Positions 29,598 through 39,991 are shown, counted from the stretch's first letter. The stretch: DNA of 64,000 bases from Pseudomonas fluorescens (GCF_001307155.1 NZ_CP012830.1:2287501-2351500); one strand, 5' to 3'. Program-made: numbers and translations. The notes: generated from the sequence alone by a model not told the origin.

Positions 29598-30320
29598 TTA
29601 TTCGCTCGTGCCGCTTACGACGTTTTCCAGTCGATACCCATACCCGTAGATCGTCAGCAACTGCCAACCGCGATCCGCCGTCAGCCCCAGCTTGTTGCGC
29701 AGGCGGTAGATGTGCGTATCCAGTGGCCGTGAAGACACCATCTCTTCATGGGTCCAGAAACGCTCGTAGAGATATTCCCGCGACAGCGGCCGGCCCAGGT
29801 TGGCAAACAGGCAGCGGGCCAGACGGTATTCCCGCTCGGTCAGGCTGATGGGTTTTCCAGCGCGGGTCACCGTCAGTTCGGCGTCATCGAAGTTCAGATC
29901 GTTGAAACTCAGCACTTCGCTGGCAGCATTGCGCTGCAAGCCGTGTCGGCGCAGTACGGCACTGACACGGGCCTGGAGCTCATTGGGACGGAACGGCTTG
30001 CTGACGTAATCATCGGCGCCGGCGTTCAAGGCCTGGACGATGTCACTCTCCGCATCACGGCTGGTGAGCATGATGGCGGCGGGAGGTGCCTCCATATGTT
30101 CACGGGTCCAGCGCAAGAGCGATAGACCACTGAGATCAGGCAACTGCCAGTCGAGTATCAACAGGTCGAAAGTCTCGCGTCGAAGCTGGCGTAGCAGGTC
30201 TTCGCCACGCTCGAAGCTGTGCAAGGTCCACGCTTGCTCTCCGGCTCCGGGAATCTGTCGCAGTGTCTGTTCCACCCGGCGTAGCTCGGCGGGTTCGTCA
30301 TCCAGTATTGCGACACGCAT
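29598..30320 (-). CDS. OmpR-family response regulator
   Basis: The 240 residues have an N-terminal receiver domain: MRVAILDDEPAE with the acidic pair, phosphorylation Asp in LLILDWQLPDLSGL, and the later KPFRPNELQARV lysine. The winged-helix domain of the OmpR/PhoB type follows (LTEREYRLARCLF, then SSRPLDTHIYRLRNKLGL). The frame is open to 30452, but ATG 30320 with AAGGA upstream begins the receiver domain. The partner is probably the CHASE2 histidine kinase at 32241-34547, although the two are on opposite strands. Confidence 0.93.
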   Translation of the reverse strand: MRVAILDDEPAELRRVEQTLRQIPGAGEQAWTLHSFERGEDLLRQLRRETFDLLILDWQLPDLSGLSLLRWTREHMEAPPAAIMLTSRDAESDIVQALNAGADDYVSKPFRPNELQARVSAVLRRHGLQRNAASEVLSFNDLNFDDAELTVTRAGKPISLTEREYRLARCLFANLGRPLSREYLYERFWTHEEMVSSRPLDTHIYRLRNKLGLTADRGWQLLTIYGYGYRLENVVSGTSE

Positions 30321-30500
30321 GCGGGGCGTTCCTTCATCTCGTAGAGTGCGATGGGTAAAAATCCTGTGTGCGGAGTTTAGGCTGATTGTCTGAATCTGAA
30401 CAATTGTGGTGAATTGCTCCAGGTTCCTTGCGTCTGGGTAGGCTGATATCAATTGGCCGGCAATCGGCAGATATCAGCTCGAAGACTCGAGGACGCAGCG

Positions 30501-30791
30501 ATGAGGAACAGTCGGAATGTTCGTACACTGATCGTGAAGGTGACCAGGGACAAGGCGCTGACACGCTGCCTGTCATTGGCATTTTTGGCTTATGTTGGAG
30601 TTGCTTCGCAAGCTGTGAGTTCAAGCAGCGAAGCATCGAATGAACATGTGACACAGCGCTATTTCAGTCCAGCGGTGGTGAATGTGGCGTTCAGTGACTC
30701 ACGGGGCTTTGCACCGGTGAGCACTCCTGCGGACGGCGAGCAACCGTTGCCACTGCGGCTTCCTGAAGAGCAGCAGCGCTGGGTGTTCTAA
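30501..30791 (+). CDS. Unknown small protein with N-terminal hydrophobic segment
   Basis: This 96-residue protein is preceded by GAGGA and starts MRNSRNVRTLIVKVTRDKAL. A hydrophobic segment CLSLAFLAYVGVASQAV follows, which could be a signal or membrane anchor. The rest (YFSPAVVNVAFSDSRGFAP, ending LPEEQQRWVF) is soluble and not from a family I know. It lies between the divergent response regulator and the FecR/kinase genes and may be an accessory part of that signalling set. Confidence 0.6.
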   Translation: MRNSRNVRTLIVKVTRDKALTRCLSLAFLAYVGVASQAVSSSSEASNEHVTQRYFSPAVVNVAFSDSRGFAPVSTPADGEQPLPLRLPEEQQRWVF

Positions 30792-31220
30792 CGCGGACTC
30801 GGGCAATTCTGAACAAATGTGGAGAATTGCCTCATCGAACGTCGGGGTCGGTAAATTCTCAAGCGTTGAGTGGCACAGGAGCATTCGGAAGTGCTCCGAC
30901 ACAGGGAGTGTCATCGCCAACCTGGCGGGACCGCCGATCGCCGGTTCGCTTGCGGTCTGCAGTTCAGGGGAAAAAAAGGAGTGCCGTCTCACATTGTAAA
31001 ACCGGATTGATACTGACTCGGTTCCGACACACGGATGTGTCACCTCCTCCCCTCTTCGATTTGTTTGCCTTTATGGATATCCGCGACTGCTTTTGTAATG
31101 GATGTGGGCGTTATGCATAGACGTGGGCTATCTGCTGCAGAGCCCTGTCGGGTAAGGTGCGTAAGGCTGATGAATCAGATGATCGGCCAGATTCTAATAA
31201 AAGCCTGAAAAGCGAATCCA
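30792..31220. other. 429-bp gap without a convincing gene
   Basis: Short frames on both strands lack ribosome-binding sites or recognisable sequence. It probably holds the promoter of the FecR-kinase pair; I see no clear terminator or repeat. Confidence 0.5.
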
Positions 31221-32222
31221 ATGAGCCAAATGACTTCTTTGCATTGTCGCCACCTGGGCACCTGCCTGTTACTGGTCATTGGCCTGGTCAGTCCATTGAC
31301 CCAGAGCGCATCTGCAGCGCTCTTCGATTCAAAGCGCTTGCCGTATATCGATGACAACCAGCAATGCCGTGGACAACCCCTGCCCGCCACTGTCGAACAC
31401 CTGACGGGCGAAGCCTGGAAGCTCGACCGCAAGGGCAATCAGGTGGCGCTCGAAGAAGGGATGACGGTTGACGAGCAGGAAGGCGTGAAGACCTCCCCTT
31501 CGGCGTTCGTCAGCCTGTCGCTGGGTGATGGATCACGTATCGTTCTGCCGTCCAGTTCGCAGGTCACGTTGCGATTAAACGAAGAACTCCTTGTCCCTCA
31601 GGTGATTCTTGAGCAAGGTCAGGTCGAGTCGTATGTGATCAAGCGCGCCAGCGACTATGATCGTTTTCAGATTGTGACGCCGGTCGGCGTGCTTGGGGTC
31701 CGAGGCACCCACTTTCGAGTGCGAAACAACGACAATGGGCAATCGCTGATCGAAGTGCTGAATGGCCAGGTGGCGGTCGATCGTGGTGAAAACCTTAATG
31801 CGCCAGCGAAAAAACGCACAGGCAAACCACTCGCGAAAAAAGCCGAAAAACCGGTAGATCAAGTGCAGGTCATGGCTCGCCAGGGGTTACGCATTCAAAA
31901 GGAAGGCAAGCTGACGCCGAGCGAGCTGTTGCCGGCACCGCAGTTGTTGGGGCAGACCGGTCAAACCGGCCCTGCACCGGTCTGGCAGTTGATCATGAAA
32001 CCCTTGAACGGGGCCACGCGCTACCGGGCGCAAGTGGCGACCGACACAGACTTCCTGAACATCAAGCAGGAACAGTTTTCCAGCACGCCAGAGATCAACT
32101 TCAGTGGATTGAAGGCGTTTTTCTACCATGTTCGACTCTCTGCGTATGACGAGCAGGGGCTTGAGGGAGAGACCGGGGTATATGACATCTTCTATTACCC
32201 CAGGACCACGCGTGTCCAATAA
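31221..32222 (+). CDS. FecR-domain periplasmic/surface protein
   Basis: The 333 residues begin with a signal peptide (LLLVIGLVSPLTQSASA, cleavage after about residue 32). A FecR domain follows: GDGSRIVLPSSSQVTLRL, EQGQVESYVIK, FQIVTPVGVLGVRGTHFRVR. A Lys/Pro-rich linker (APAKKRTGKPLAKKAEKPV) leads to a C-terminal part with a fibronectin-like look (WQLIMKPLNGATRYRAQVAT). Some such proteins also carry LysM; none is evident here. It ends 18 bp before the CHASE2 kinase, and the FecR plus CHASE2 pairing is recurrent, suggesting envelope sensing. Confidence 0.85.
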   Translation: MSQMTSLHCRHLGTCLLLVIGLVSPLTQSASAALFDSKRLPYIDDNQQCRGQPLPATVEHLTGEAWKLDRKGNQVALEEGMTVDEQEGVKTSPSAFVSLSLGDGSRIVLPSSSQVTLRLNEELLVPQVILEQGQVESYVIKRASDYDRFQIVTPVGVLGVRGTHFRVRNNDNGQSLIEVLNGQVAVDRGENLNAPAKKRTGKPLAKKAEKPVDQVQVMARQGLRIQKEGKLTPSELLPAPQLLGQTGQTGPAPVWQLIMKPLNGATRYRAQVATDTDFLNIKQEQFSSTPEINFSGLKAFFYHVRLSAYDEQGLEGETGVYDIFYYPRTTRVQ

Positions 32223-32240
32223 CGACTCGGCCCATTGTCG

Positions 32241-34547
32241 ATGAAACCCTGGCCAAGGAAGGAGGGTCGCGAGCCGACCCAGGCCCAGCGGCTGTTTCAT
32301 CGGATGGTCCGTGAATGGCTGTGGGTCAGCCTGATCCTGCTGCCATTGACGGCGCTGCTGTCCTTGAACCATGGGCTGACGCTGAGCAATCTGCTGTACG
32401 ACAACCTGCGTCGGCTGAGTCCGCTTCCGGTTGACCCGCGAATCCTTATCGTCACCATCGACGATTACAGCTTGCAGCAACTCGGTCAGTGGCCCTGGTC
32501 GCGAACCTTGCACGCCGACCTGCTGGATCGGCTCAGCGCTGCAAAGGTCAAGGGTGTGCTGTTTGACGTGATCTTTAGCGAGCCAGACAAGCTTCCCGAC
32601 AACGACCTGCGCCTGGCACACGCCGCATGCCAGGCTGGCAACGTGTTCGTGCCTTTGCTGCGCGAAGGGGTTGCCCGTTATGGGTTGCCGCTGGGTGAAA
32701 TCGAACCCGTGGCGCCGTTGAGGCTCTGTGCCAAAGGTATCGGGCATATCAACGCCGAGGCGGACGCTGATGGCATCGTACGCAGCGTGTACCTGCGCGA
32801 AGGCCCTGAGCGTAATCCAAGGGCGCAACTGGCCTGGCTGCTTTATGAGACGACCACTGAAGGCTCGGATACCCTGCCCGGCTCGCCGTTGGCATTAACG
32901 GTTCAAGGCTGGCAACGAACCAACGGCATTCGAATTCCCTTTATCAGCGCAAATGCAGGTTTTCCCAGCGTTCCTTACGTGAGCGTGCTGCGGGGTGAAG
33001 TGCCACCCGAGCTGCTGCGTGATCGCCTGATCCTGATTGGCTCTACGGCGCCGGGGTTGGGCGACCGCTATGTAACACCGCAATCAGCGAGCATTGGCAC
33101 CACGCCGGGCATCGAGATTCAAGCCAACATCCTCAACGGACTGCTGCAACAGCGCAGCATCGTGGTACTCGCCGATGGCTGGGCGGTCGGGTTGTCGACG
33201 GCCATCGTCGCGTTGCTGCTGGCCTTGCTGCTGTTCCGTCCACGGCGTGCCTTGTGGTTGACCCTGGGCTGCATGGTGATGGCATTAGTCGCCTCGGCGC
33301 TGTTGCTCCGAGCCGGTTGGTGGTGGTCGCCCAGCGCCAGTTTGCTGGGGATGCTGCTGGGGTATTTGATCTGGAACTGGCGACGCTTGAGCGCAGTGCT
33401 CGCTTACTTCGGCTGGGAACTGGCACGGCTTGATAGCGAACCGAAAGTGTTTCCAGAGCGCCGCCGCACGCCGTCACCGGCCGGCGATGTATTGCAGGGG
33501 CAGATCGTCGCGCTGGAACAGGCGATGAGCCGGACGCGCGATACCCGACGCTTCATCGCCGACGGTCTGGAATACCTGCCGGTGGCGACGCTGATCAGCG
33601 ATCCGAACGGACGGATCCTGCTGGCCAACCGCAATGCGCGGGGGCTGTTTGCCAGCGATCTGGTCGGCGAAGACCTGCTGCGACGGCTCTCGGAGATTGG
33701 TTATCCGGGGCTACTCGAGCAGGGAGGTCCTGTGTTGTCGACGCTTGAGACCAACGAGTTTCGCGATACCCAAGGGCGAAGTTTGCGTATGGACCTGGCG
33801 CCATTGCTGCCGGCAGAAGGCGGAACGGCGATTGGCTGGTTGCTTAGCCTGACGGACCTGAGCGTCGAGCGCGATGCCGAGGAACAGCGCGCGGTGCTGC
33901 TGCGGTTTCTTTCCCATGACCTGCGCGCGCCCCATTCAGTGATTCTGGCCTTGCTCGACGTCCAGTATCACCAAGGCACGGGGGACGCGCAGTTGTTCAG
34001 CCAGATCGAGTTGCAGGTACGCAAGGCCTTGAGCCTGACTGAGTCCTTTGTGCAGTTGGCCAAAGCCGAGTCCGAGGCTTACCAGTTCGAACCGAGCATG
34101 TTCGCGATGCTGGTGCTTGACGCGTTTGATCAGGCGATGAGTATCGCGCAACTCAAGCAGATCGAGCTGTTGCATGATCTGGATGAAGAAGCGGAAGGCA
34201 TGGTCCTGGCCGATCAGTCGTTGCTGACCCGGGCGCTGTTCAACCTGTTGGAAAACGCCATCAAATACAGCCCGGCAGGTTCGCAAGTCAGCGTGCGGGT
34301 CAGTTGTGCACAGGGCTGGTTGACCTGCGAGATCGCCGACCAGGGCAAAGGTATTGCAGCCGAAGAACTACCGGAACTGTTCAGTCAGTACCGGCGTTTT
34401 GCTTCGTCTCAAGGCAGTGAGGGGCTGGGCCTGGGGTTGTCGATGGTCAAAGCCGTGGTGGATCGCCACGGGGGACGGATTTTCTGTGAAAGCCAGGTTG
34501 GGCAAGGTACGACGTTCAGCGTTCAACTGCCGTTGCTGGAGGAGTGA
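32241..34547 (+). CDS. CHASE2-domain sensor histidine kinase
   Basis: The 768 residues start with a membrane anchor (WLWVSLILLPLTALLSLNHG) and a periplasmic CHASE2 domain (RILIVTIDDYSLQQLGQWPW, GVLFDVIFSEPD). Three membrane segments follow at about 315-385. A PAS-like part (LEYLPVATLISDPNGRILLA) leads to a HisKA domain with the phospho-His in RFLSHDLRAPHSVILAL. The ATPase domain has N box LENAIKYSP, G1 DQGKGI and GLGLGLSMVKAVVDRHGG. It is a complete kinase, probably paired with the FecR protein upstream and the regulator at 29598. Confidence 0.93.
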   Translation: MKPWPRKEGREPTQAQRLFHRMVREWLWVSLILLPLTALLSLNHGLTLSNLLYDNLRRLSPLPVDPRILIVTIDDYSLQQLGQWPWSRTLHADLLDRLSAAKVKGVLFDVIFSEPDKLPDNDLRLAHAACQAGNVFVPLLREGVARYGLPLGEIEPVAPLRLCAKGIGHINAEADADGIVRSVYLREGPERNPRAQLAWLLYETTTEGSDTLPGSPLALTVQGWQRTNGIRIPFISANAGFPSVPYVSVLRGEVPPELLRDRLILIGSTAPGLGDRYVTPQSASIGTTPGIEIQANILNGLLQQRSIVVLADGWAVGLSTAIVALLLALLLFRPRRALWLTLGCMVMALVASALLLRAGWWWSPSASLLGMLLGYLIWNWRRLSAVLAYFGWELARLDSEPKVFPERRRTPSPAGDVLQGQIVALEQAMSRTRDTRRFIADGLEYLPVATLISDPNGRILLANRNARGLFASDLVGEDLLRRLSEIGYPGLLEQGGPVLSTLETNEFRDTQGRSLRMDLAPLLPAEGGTAIGWLLSLTDLSVERDAEEQRAVLLRFLSHDLRAPHSVILALLDVQYHQGTGDAQLFSQIELQVRKALSLTESFVQLAKAESEAYQFEPSMFAMLVLDAFDQAMSIAQLKQIELLHDLDEEAEGMVLADQSLLTRALFNLLENAIKYSPAGSQVSVRVSCAQGWLTCEIADQGKGIAAEELPELFSQYRRFASSQGSEGLGLGLSMVKAVVDRHGGRIFCESQVGQGTTFSVQLPLLEE

Positions 34548-34560
34548 AGCATTTCCCTCC

Positions 34561-34719
34561 GTAGCAGCTGTCGAGCCTGCGAGGCTGCGTCCGGCTGCGA
34601 AGCAGTCGTAAAATCAGGCAACGCGTTCTTTCAGGCAAACCGCATACACAGGATTTGCGAGGACTTCGCCCGAACGCGGTCCGCCTCTAACGCAGCCTCG
34701 CAGCCTCGGCAGCTGCTAC
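34561..34719. repeat. Long extragenic inverted repeat (REP doublet)
   Basis: GTAGCAGCTG...GCGAGGCTGCG at the left pairs with CGCAGCCTCGCAGCCTCGGCAGCTGCTAC at the right, around a spacer containing TCAGGCAACGCGTTC. This differs from the GTGGCGAGGG doublets found further right. Confidence 0.7.
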
Positions 34720-34753
34720 GGATCGCGTGATAACCGGGGGTTGAAACAGGCAT

Positions 34754-34786
34754 AAAAAAACCGGCGCAAATAGCCGGTTTTTTTTG
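34754..34786. terminator. Bidirectional terminator between kinase gene and plsC
   Basis: AAAAAAACCGGC - gcaaata - GCCGGTTTTTTTT gives a U-run on both strands. It serves the rightward kinase gene and the leftward plsC operon. The AT-rich rest of the gap to 34912 holds a perfect DnaA box at 34899-34907 and nothing else I can name. Confidence 0.88.
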
Positions 34787-34912
34787 CGTCGCGAAAACTT
34801 ATGCACGTTTTCCTGCGTTTTATGAGCTTAAGAAATATCTATATAAATCATAAATTTAGCTAACAAATAAGACGCTTTTCAACAAAACGGTACACAGGTT
34901 ATCCACAGAACG

Positions 34913-35683
34913 TCAGACAGTCTCTTTATCCGCCGCAGCAGGCAGTGGCGGTAGCGAACCCATGTCCCGCTGGGTCTGCTCGTTCCAGGCCGCAGCGCGG
35001 TCGTTGAGCTCGGCAATCGCCCTTGGGCCAGTGCCTTCGGCATACATCGGTGCACCGATGACAACGGTGATGGTGCCGGGTGTTTTCAGCCAACCGGTTT
35101 TCGGCCAGAACTTGCCGGCGTTATGCGCGATTGGCAGCACAGGCAACTGCGCATTGACCGCCAACGCCGTGCCTCCACGGGAGAACTTGCCGACGGTGCC
35201 GAACGGAACGCGGGTGCCTTCCGGGAAGATCAGCACCCAGACATTGTCCTTGAGCAGTTCATCGCCCTTCTTCGCCACATGCTTGAGCGCGGCTTTCGGG
35301 TTGTCGCGGTCAATGGCGATTGGTCGTAGCATGGCCATCGCCCAACCAAAGAACGGCACATACAGCAGTTCGCGCTTGAGCACCTGGCTCAATGGCTCGA
35401 AGTAGGCCGACAGAAAGAATGTTTCCCAGGTGCTCTGGTGGTTCGAGAGAATCACACACGGCTGGTCGGGGATGTTCTCGGCGCCTTTGACTTCGTAGTC
35501 AATGTCCAGGAACGCCTTGCTCAGCCACAGCGCGCAGCGGCACCAGTAGACGTTGATGAAACGGTAGCGCGCCTTGAACGGTAAAAAAGGCGCGATAAAA
35601 AAGCTCAGGCTGCACCAGAGCAACGAGCTGGTGCCCAGCAGCAGGTAAAAAAGAAAGGTTCTGATTGCCTGCAAGATCGACAT
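34913..35683 (-). CDS. plsC: 1-acyl-sn-glycerol-3-phosphate acyltransferase (PlsC family)
   Basis: This inner-membrane enzyme adds the second acyl chain to make phosphatidic acid. The 256 residues have an N-terminal hydrophobic segment (LFYLLLGTSSLLWCSLSFFI), the catalytic motif NHQSTWE near residue 82, and FPEGTRVPFG for glycerol-phosphate binding. GNGT-like GGTALAVNAQLPVLPIA follows. It lies downstream of gmhB in the leftward glyQ-glyS-gmhB-plsC run, the same order as in other pseudomonads. Confidence 0.93.
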   Translation of the reverse strand: MSILQAIRTFLFYLLLGTSSLLWCSLSFFIAPFLPFKARYRFINVYWCRCALWLSKAFLDIDYEVKGAENIPDQPCVILSNHQSTWETFFLSAYFEPLSQVLKRELLYVPFFGWAMAMLRPIAIDRDNPKAALKHVAKKGDELLKDNVWVLIFPEGTRVPFGTVGKFSRGGTALAVNAQLPVLPIAHNAGKFWPKTGWLKTPGTITVVIGAPMYAEGTGPRAIAELNDRAAAWNEQTQRDMGSLPPLPAAADKETV

Positions 35684-35746
35684 AGCGGCATTTGCCTATT
35701 AAAAGTGCGCTCCCGAAAAATCCTTGATCAGGATGTCAGAATCGCC

Positions 35747-36280
35747 CTAGTTGTGGATAAGTTCTGCGGCAATCGCCGCCAGATCGTCAAAAATCAAAGT
35801 ACCTACCGGTAGGGTCTTGCCCAAAGTCTTTTCGCCTTTCCCGGTTTTTACCAAAACTGGCTGACAGTCGACGGCTTTTGCCGCCTCCAGGTCACCGAGA
35901 CTGTCGCCGACGAACCATAGGTCAGTCAGCGCCACGTCGTAATGTGCGGCAATGGTTTTAAGCATGCCGGGTTTTGGCTTACGGCAATCGCAGCCTTCGT
36001 CCGGCCCGTGCGGGCAATAGACGATGAGGCCGAGCTCGCCGCCCTGCTCTTCCACCAACGTGCGCAAGCGCTCGTGCATGGCGTCGAGGGTGGCGACATC
36101 GTAGTAGCCGCGAGCAATGCCGGACTGGTTGGTAGCGACAGCTACCGTCCAGCCGGCCTTGCTCAACTGCGCGATGGCTTCGATCGAGCCCGGGAGCGGA
36201 ATCCACTCTTCCACCGACTTGATGTAAGCGTCGGAGTCGTAATTGATCACTCCGTCCCGATCGATAATCAGCAGTTTCAA
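35747..36280 (-). CDS. gmhB: D-glycero-beta-D-manno-heptose-1,7-bisphosphate 7-phosphatase
   Basis: This enzyme makes heptose 1-phosphate for the LPS core. The 177 residues carry the HAD motif IIDRDGVINYDSD at the N-terminus, the zinc loop CPHGPDEGCDCRKPKPGM and FVGDSLGDLEAAK. No ATG fits: the ORF's upstream ATG lies deep in glyS. TTG at 36280 (LKLLIIDRDG) has GAGGAG six bases upstream and sits 10 bp after the glyS stop, so a TTG start is likely. Confidence 0.92.
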   Translation of the reverse strand: MKLLIIDRDGVINYDSDAYIKSVEEWIPLPGSIEAIAQLSKAGWTVAVATNQSGIARGYYDVATLDAMHERLRTLVEEQGGELGLIVYCPHGPDEGCDCRKPKPGMLKTIAAHYDVALTDLWFVGDSLGDLEAAKAVDCQPVLVKTGKGEKTLGKTLPVGTLIFDDLAAIAAELIHN

Positions 36281-36290
36281 CAGCAGCTCC

Positions 36291-38345
36291 TCAGCCCAGC
36301 AACGAGATGTCGGCAACGCCGAGGAACAAACCGCGCAAACGTGCCAGCAACGCATAACGGTTGGCGCGGACCTTGGCGTCTTCCGCGTTGACCATCACGG
36401 CTTCGAAGAACGCATCGACCGGCTCGCGTAACGCGGCCAGACGTGCCAGCGATTCGCTGTACTGACGGGCTGCAGCCATTGGCTGCACCGCTTGATCCGC
36501 TTGCTGGATCGCCGAGTACAGGGAGAATTCGGCGGCGTTGTCGAAGTACTTGGCTTCGACGGTGCTCGGCACGCTGCCTTCGATTTTGCTCAGCAGGTTC
36601 GATACGCGCTTGTTCACCGCAGCCAGTGCAGCGGCTTCCGGCAATTTGCGGAACGCTTCTACGGCTTGTACACGTTGATCGAAGTCCAGCGCCGAACCCG
36701 GTTTCAGGGCACGAACCGACAGGTAAGTGGCCACATCCACGCCTTCGTCTTCGTAACGGGCACGCAGACGGTCGAAGACGAACTCCAGCACCGAATCAGC
36801 CAGGCCGGCAGCCTTGACCTTGCTGCCGAACGCATTGACAGCGAACGCCACGGCGTCGGTCAGGTCGAGGTCGAGCTTCTTGTCGATCAGGATCCGCAAC
36901 ACGCCCAGCGCAGCACGGCGCAGTGCATACGGGTCTTTGCTACCGGTTGGCAGCATGCCGACACCGAAGATCCCGACCAGGGTATCGAGCTTGTCGGCGA
37001 TGGCCACGGCCGCACCGGTCAGGGTGGTCGGCAGTTCAGCGCCGGCACCGCGCGGCATGTACTGCTCGTTCAGCGCCAGTGCGACATCTTCCGGCTCGCC
37101 ATCGTTGAGGGCGTAGTAGTAACCGGCGACACCTTGCATCTCCGGGAACTCACCGACCATCTCGGTTGCCAGGTCGCACTTCGACAGCAGGCCTGCACGC
37201 GCCGCCCACGAGGCGTTGCCGCCAATGCGTTGAGCGATGAATGCGGCCAGTTTGGACACGCGCTCGGCCTTGTCGTAGACGCTGCCGAGTTTTTCCTGGA
37301 AGACCACGTTTTGCAGGCGCAGGTTGAAGTCTTCGAGTTTCTGCTTCTTGTCTTGCTTGAAGAAGAATTCGGCGTCGGTCAGGCGTGGGCGAACCACTTT
37401 CTCGTTACCGTCGATGATCTGCTGCGGGTCTTTGCTCTCGATGTTGGCCACGGTAATGAAACGTGGCAGCAACTTGCCGTCGGCATCCAGCAGGCAGAAG
37501 TACTTCTGGTTGTCCTGCATGGTGGTGATCAGGGCTTCTTGCGGCACATCGAGGAAGCGCTCCTCGAACGAGCACACCAGCGGCACTGGCCATTCCACCA
37601 GCGCGGTCACTTCATCGAGCAGGTCTGGCGGAACGATCGCGGTCCCTTCCTGACGAGTGGCCAGTTCGGCGGTACGCGTGCTGATCAGCTCGCGGCGCTC
37701 ATTGGCATCGGCCAGTACGTAGGCTGCGCGCAGGTCGTTCAGGTAGTTGGCTGGCGAGGTGATGCGCACGCTTTCCGGGTGATGGAAGCGGTGACCACGG
37801 GAATCGCGACCGGCCTTCTGGGCGAGGATGGTGCAGTCGATCACCTGATCACCAAGCAGCATCACCAGCCATTGGGTTGGGCGAACGAATTCTTCCTTGC
37901 GAGCACCCCAACGCATGCGCTTGGGGATAGGCAGGTCGTTCAGCGAGTCTTCGACGATGGTCGGCAACAGGCTGACGGTCGGCTTGCCGGCGATGCTTTG
38001 GCTGTAACGCAGCTTCGGCCCGCTTTGATCGATTTCGCTCAGCTCTACGCCGCACTTCTTGGCAAAGCCCAGGGCAGCCTGGGTCGGATTGCCTTCGGCG
38101 TCGAAGGCGGCCTGACGTGGCGGGCCGTCGAGGTTGATGCTGCGATCCGGTTGTTGAGTGGCCAGTTTGGTGATCAGCACGGCCAGACGACGCGGTGCGG
38201 CGTAGACCTGCTTGGCTTCAAAGCCCAGGCCAGCGGCCAGCAGGCCCTTCTCGATACCGGCGAGGAACGCATCGGCCAGGGTGTTCAGGGCTTTGGGTGG
38301 CAGCTCTTCGGTGCCCAGTTCAACCAGGAAATCTTGAGCACTCAT
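36291..38345 (-). CDS. glyS: Glycyl-tRNA synthetase beta subunit
   Basis: The 684 residues start [20 protein letters not shown], the standard GlyS start, and run through the tRNA-binding C-terminus with [20 protein letters not shown]. It works as an alpha2beta2 enzyme with GlyQ to charge tRNA-Gly. The genes overlap by 4 bp (ATGA). Confidence 0.98.
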   Translation of the reverse strand: MSAQDFLVELGTEELPPKALNTLADAFLAGIEKGLLAAGLGFEAKQVYAAPRRLAVLITKLATQQPDRSINLDGPPRQAAFDAEGNPTQAALGFAKKCGVELSEIDQSGPKLRYSQSIAGKPTVSLLPTIVEDSLNDLPIPKRMRWGARKEEFVRPTQWLVMLLGDQVIDCTILAQKAGRDSRGHRFHHPESVRITSPANYLNDLRAAYVLADANERRELISTRTAELATRQEGTAIVPPDLLDEVTALVEWPVPLVCSFEERFLDVPQEALITTMQDNQKYFCLLDADGKLLPRFITVANIESKDPQQIIDGNEKVVRPRLTDAEFFFKQDKKQKLEDFNLRLQNVVFQEKLGSVYDKAERVSKLAAFIAQRIGGNASWAARAGLLSKCDLATEMVGEFPEMQGVAGYYYALNDGEPEDVALALNEQYMPRGAGAELPTTLTGAAVAIADKLDTLVGIFGVGMLPTGSKDPYALRRAALGVLRILIDKKLDLDLTDAVAFAVNAFGSKVKAAGLADSVLEFVFDRLRARYEDEGVDVATYLSVRALKPGSALDFDQRVQAVEAFRKLPEAAALAAVNKRVSNLLSKIEGSVPSTVEAKYFDNAAEFSLYSAIQQADQAVQPMAAARQYSESLARLAALREPVDAFFEAVMVNAEDAKVRANRYALLARLRGLFLGVADISLLG

Positions 38346-39295
38346 TGTGCAGCCTCCAGCTTAGCCAACACTTCATCACGCAAATCCGGGGTCGCCATCG
38401 GGAAGCCCAGCTTGGCGCGAGCCAGCAGGTAGGCTTGCGCAACGGAACGCGCCAGGGTGCGAACACGCAGAATGTATTGCTGACGCGCAGTCACCGAGAT
38501 CGCCCGGCGTGCATCCAGCAGGTTGAAGGTGTGCGAGGCCTTCAGGACCATTTCGTAGCTTGGCAGCGGCAGCGGTTGATCGAGTTCGATCAGGCGCTTG
38601 GCTTCGCTTTCGTAGAAATCGAACAGTTCGAACAGCTTCTCGACGTTGGCGTGTTCGAAGTTGTAGGTCGACTGCTCCACTTCGTTCTGGTGGAACACAT
38701 CGCCGTAGGTCACTTTGCCGAACGGACCGTCAGCCCAGACCAGGTCGTAGACCGAGTCCACGCCTTGCAGGTACATGGCCAGACGCTCGAGGCCGTAGGT
38801 GATCTCGCCGGTCACCGGGTAGCACTCGATGCCGCCCGCCGCCTGGAAGTAGGTGAACTGCGTCACTTCCATGCCGTTGAGCCAGACTTCCCAGCCCAGG
38901 CCCCAGGCACCGAGGGTCGGCGATTCCCAGTTGTCTTCGACGAAACGGATGTCGTGCACCAATGGGTCCAGGCCCACGTGCTTGAGGGAGCCCAGGTACA
39001 GTTCCTGGAAGTTGTCCGGGTTCGGCTTCAGGACTACCTGGAACTGGTAGTAGTGCTGCAGACGGTTCGGGTTTTCGCCGTAGCGGCCGTCAGTCGGGCG
39101 ACGACTGGGCTGCACATAAGCGGCGTTCCAGGTTTCCGGGCCGATGGCGCGCAGGAACGTGGCGGTATGGAAAGTGCCGGCGCCTACTTCCATATCGTAG
39201 GGCTGAAGTACCACACAACCTTGCTCGGCCCAGTATTGCTGGAGGGCGAGGATCAAGTCTTGGAAGGTACGCACGGCTGGCGTAGGCTGGCTCAC
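38342..39295 (-). CDS. glyQ: Glycyl-tRNA synthetase alpha subunit
   Basis: The catalytic subunit has 317 residues and contains [39 protein letters not shown] and [19 protein letters not shown]. The frame is open to 39427, but [13 protein letters not shown] is the known N-terminus. The start is GTG 39295 with AGGTGA five bases before it. It is divergent from tag. Confidence 0.97.
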   Translation of the reverse strand: MSQPTPAVRTFQDLILALQQYWAEQGCVVLQPYDMEVGAGTFHTATFLRAIGPETWNAAYVQPSRRPTDGRYGENPNRLQHYYQFQVVLKPNPDNFQELYLGSLKHVGLDPLVHDIRFVEDNWESPTLGAWGLGWEVWLNGMEVTQFTYFQAAGGIECYPVTGEITYGLERLAMYLQGVDSVYDLVWADGPFGKVTYGDVFHQNEVEQSTYNFEHANVEKLFELFDFYESEAKRLIELDQPLPLPSYEMVLKASHTFNLLDARRAISVTARQQYILRVRTLARSVAQAYLLARAKLGFPMATPDLRDEVLAKLEAAQ

Positions 39296-39376
39296 GAAAT
39301 TCACCTGTTTCTTGGGCTGCGATTTAAAGAGCGGGAGTATACCCGATTCATTCGTCCGCACGCCCCCTGGAGCCTT

Positions 39377-39940
39377 ATGCCACGCTGCTTTTGGTGTTCC
39401 GAAGATCCGCTGTACATGGCTTATCACGATCAGGAGTGGGGCGTACCGCTACGCGATGCGCAGCGCTTGTTCGAGTTGCTTTTGCTCGAAGGGTTCCAGG
39501 CCGGCCTGTCTTGGATCACCGTGCTGAGGAAGCGCGAGCGCTACCGTGAGGTGTTATTCGGCTTCGATGTACAACGGGTGGCGCAGATGAGCGACGCCGA
39601 AATCGACGATTTGATGCTTGATCCGGGGATCATTCGCAACCGCCTGAAACTCAATGCCGCACGGCGCAATGCCCAGGCCTGGATGGCGCTGGAGGACCCG
39701 GTGGAGCTGCTTTGGTCGTTTGTCGGCGGCGTCCCGAAGATCAATCATTTCAAGGATCGCAGCGAAGTGCCGGCCGTGACACCGGCCGCCGTGGAGATGA
39801 GTAAAGGTCTGAAAAAAGCCGGTTTCACGTTTGTCGGCCCGACCATCTGCTATGCCTTGATGCAGGCCTCGGGCATGGTCATGGATCACACCACCGATTG
39901 TGATCGTTACGCCATCTTGCGCAGTGGGCGGTTAGAATAG
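39377..39940 (+). CDS. tag: DNA-3-methyladenine glycosylase I
   Basis: Tag removes 3-methyladenine from DNA. The 187 residues start [20 protein letters not shown]. Cysteine and histidine here, with DHTTDCDRY at the C-terminus, form the zinc site of the Tag family. [19 protein letters not shown], with the catalytic acidic region, is conserved. The frame is open far upstream across glyQ, but that part has no homology; ATG 39377 follows TGGAG. Confidence 0.95.
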   Translation: MPRCFWCSEDPLYMAYHDQEWGVPLRDAQRLFELLLLEGFQAGLSWITVLRKRERYREVLFGFDVQRVAQMSDAEIDDLMLDPGIIRNRLKLNAARRNAQAWMALEDPVELLWSFVGGVPKINHFKDRSEVPAVTPAAVEMSKGLKKAGFTFVGPTICYALMQASGMVMDHTTDCDRYAILRSGRLE

Positions 39941-39991
39941 CCGGCTCGCGACAAGGTTCATGACGTCGGTTCAGAAGATCAGGAGTGACCT

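Noticed and set aside
30699..31043. Leftward 114-residue frame before the FecR gene
   Set aside because: It overlaps the small anchored protein gene, has no ribosome-binding site and no recognisable sequence.
36492..38432. Rightward 646-residue frame across glyS
   Set aside because: It is opposite to an intact GlyS and has no recognisable domain or ribosome-binding site.
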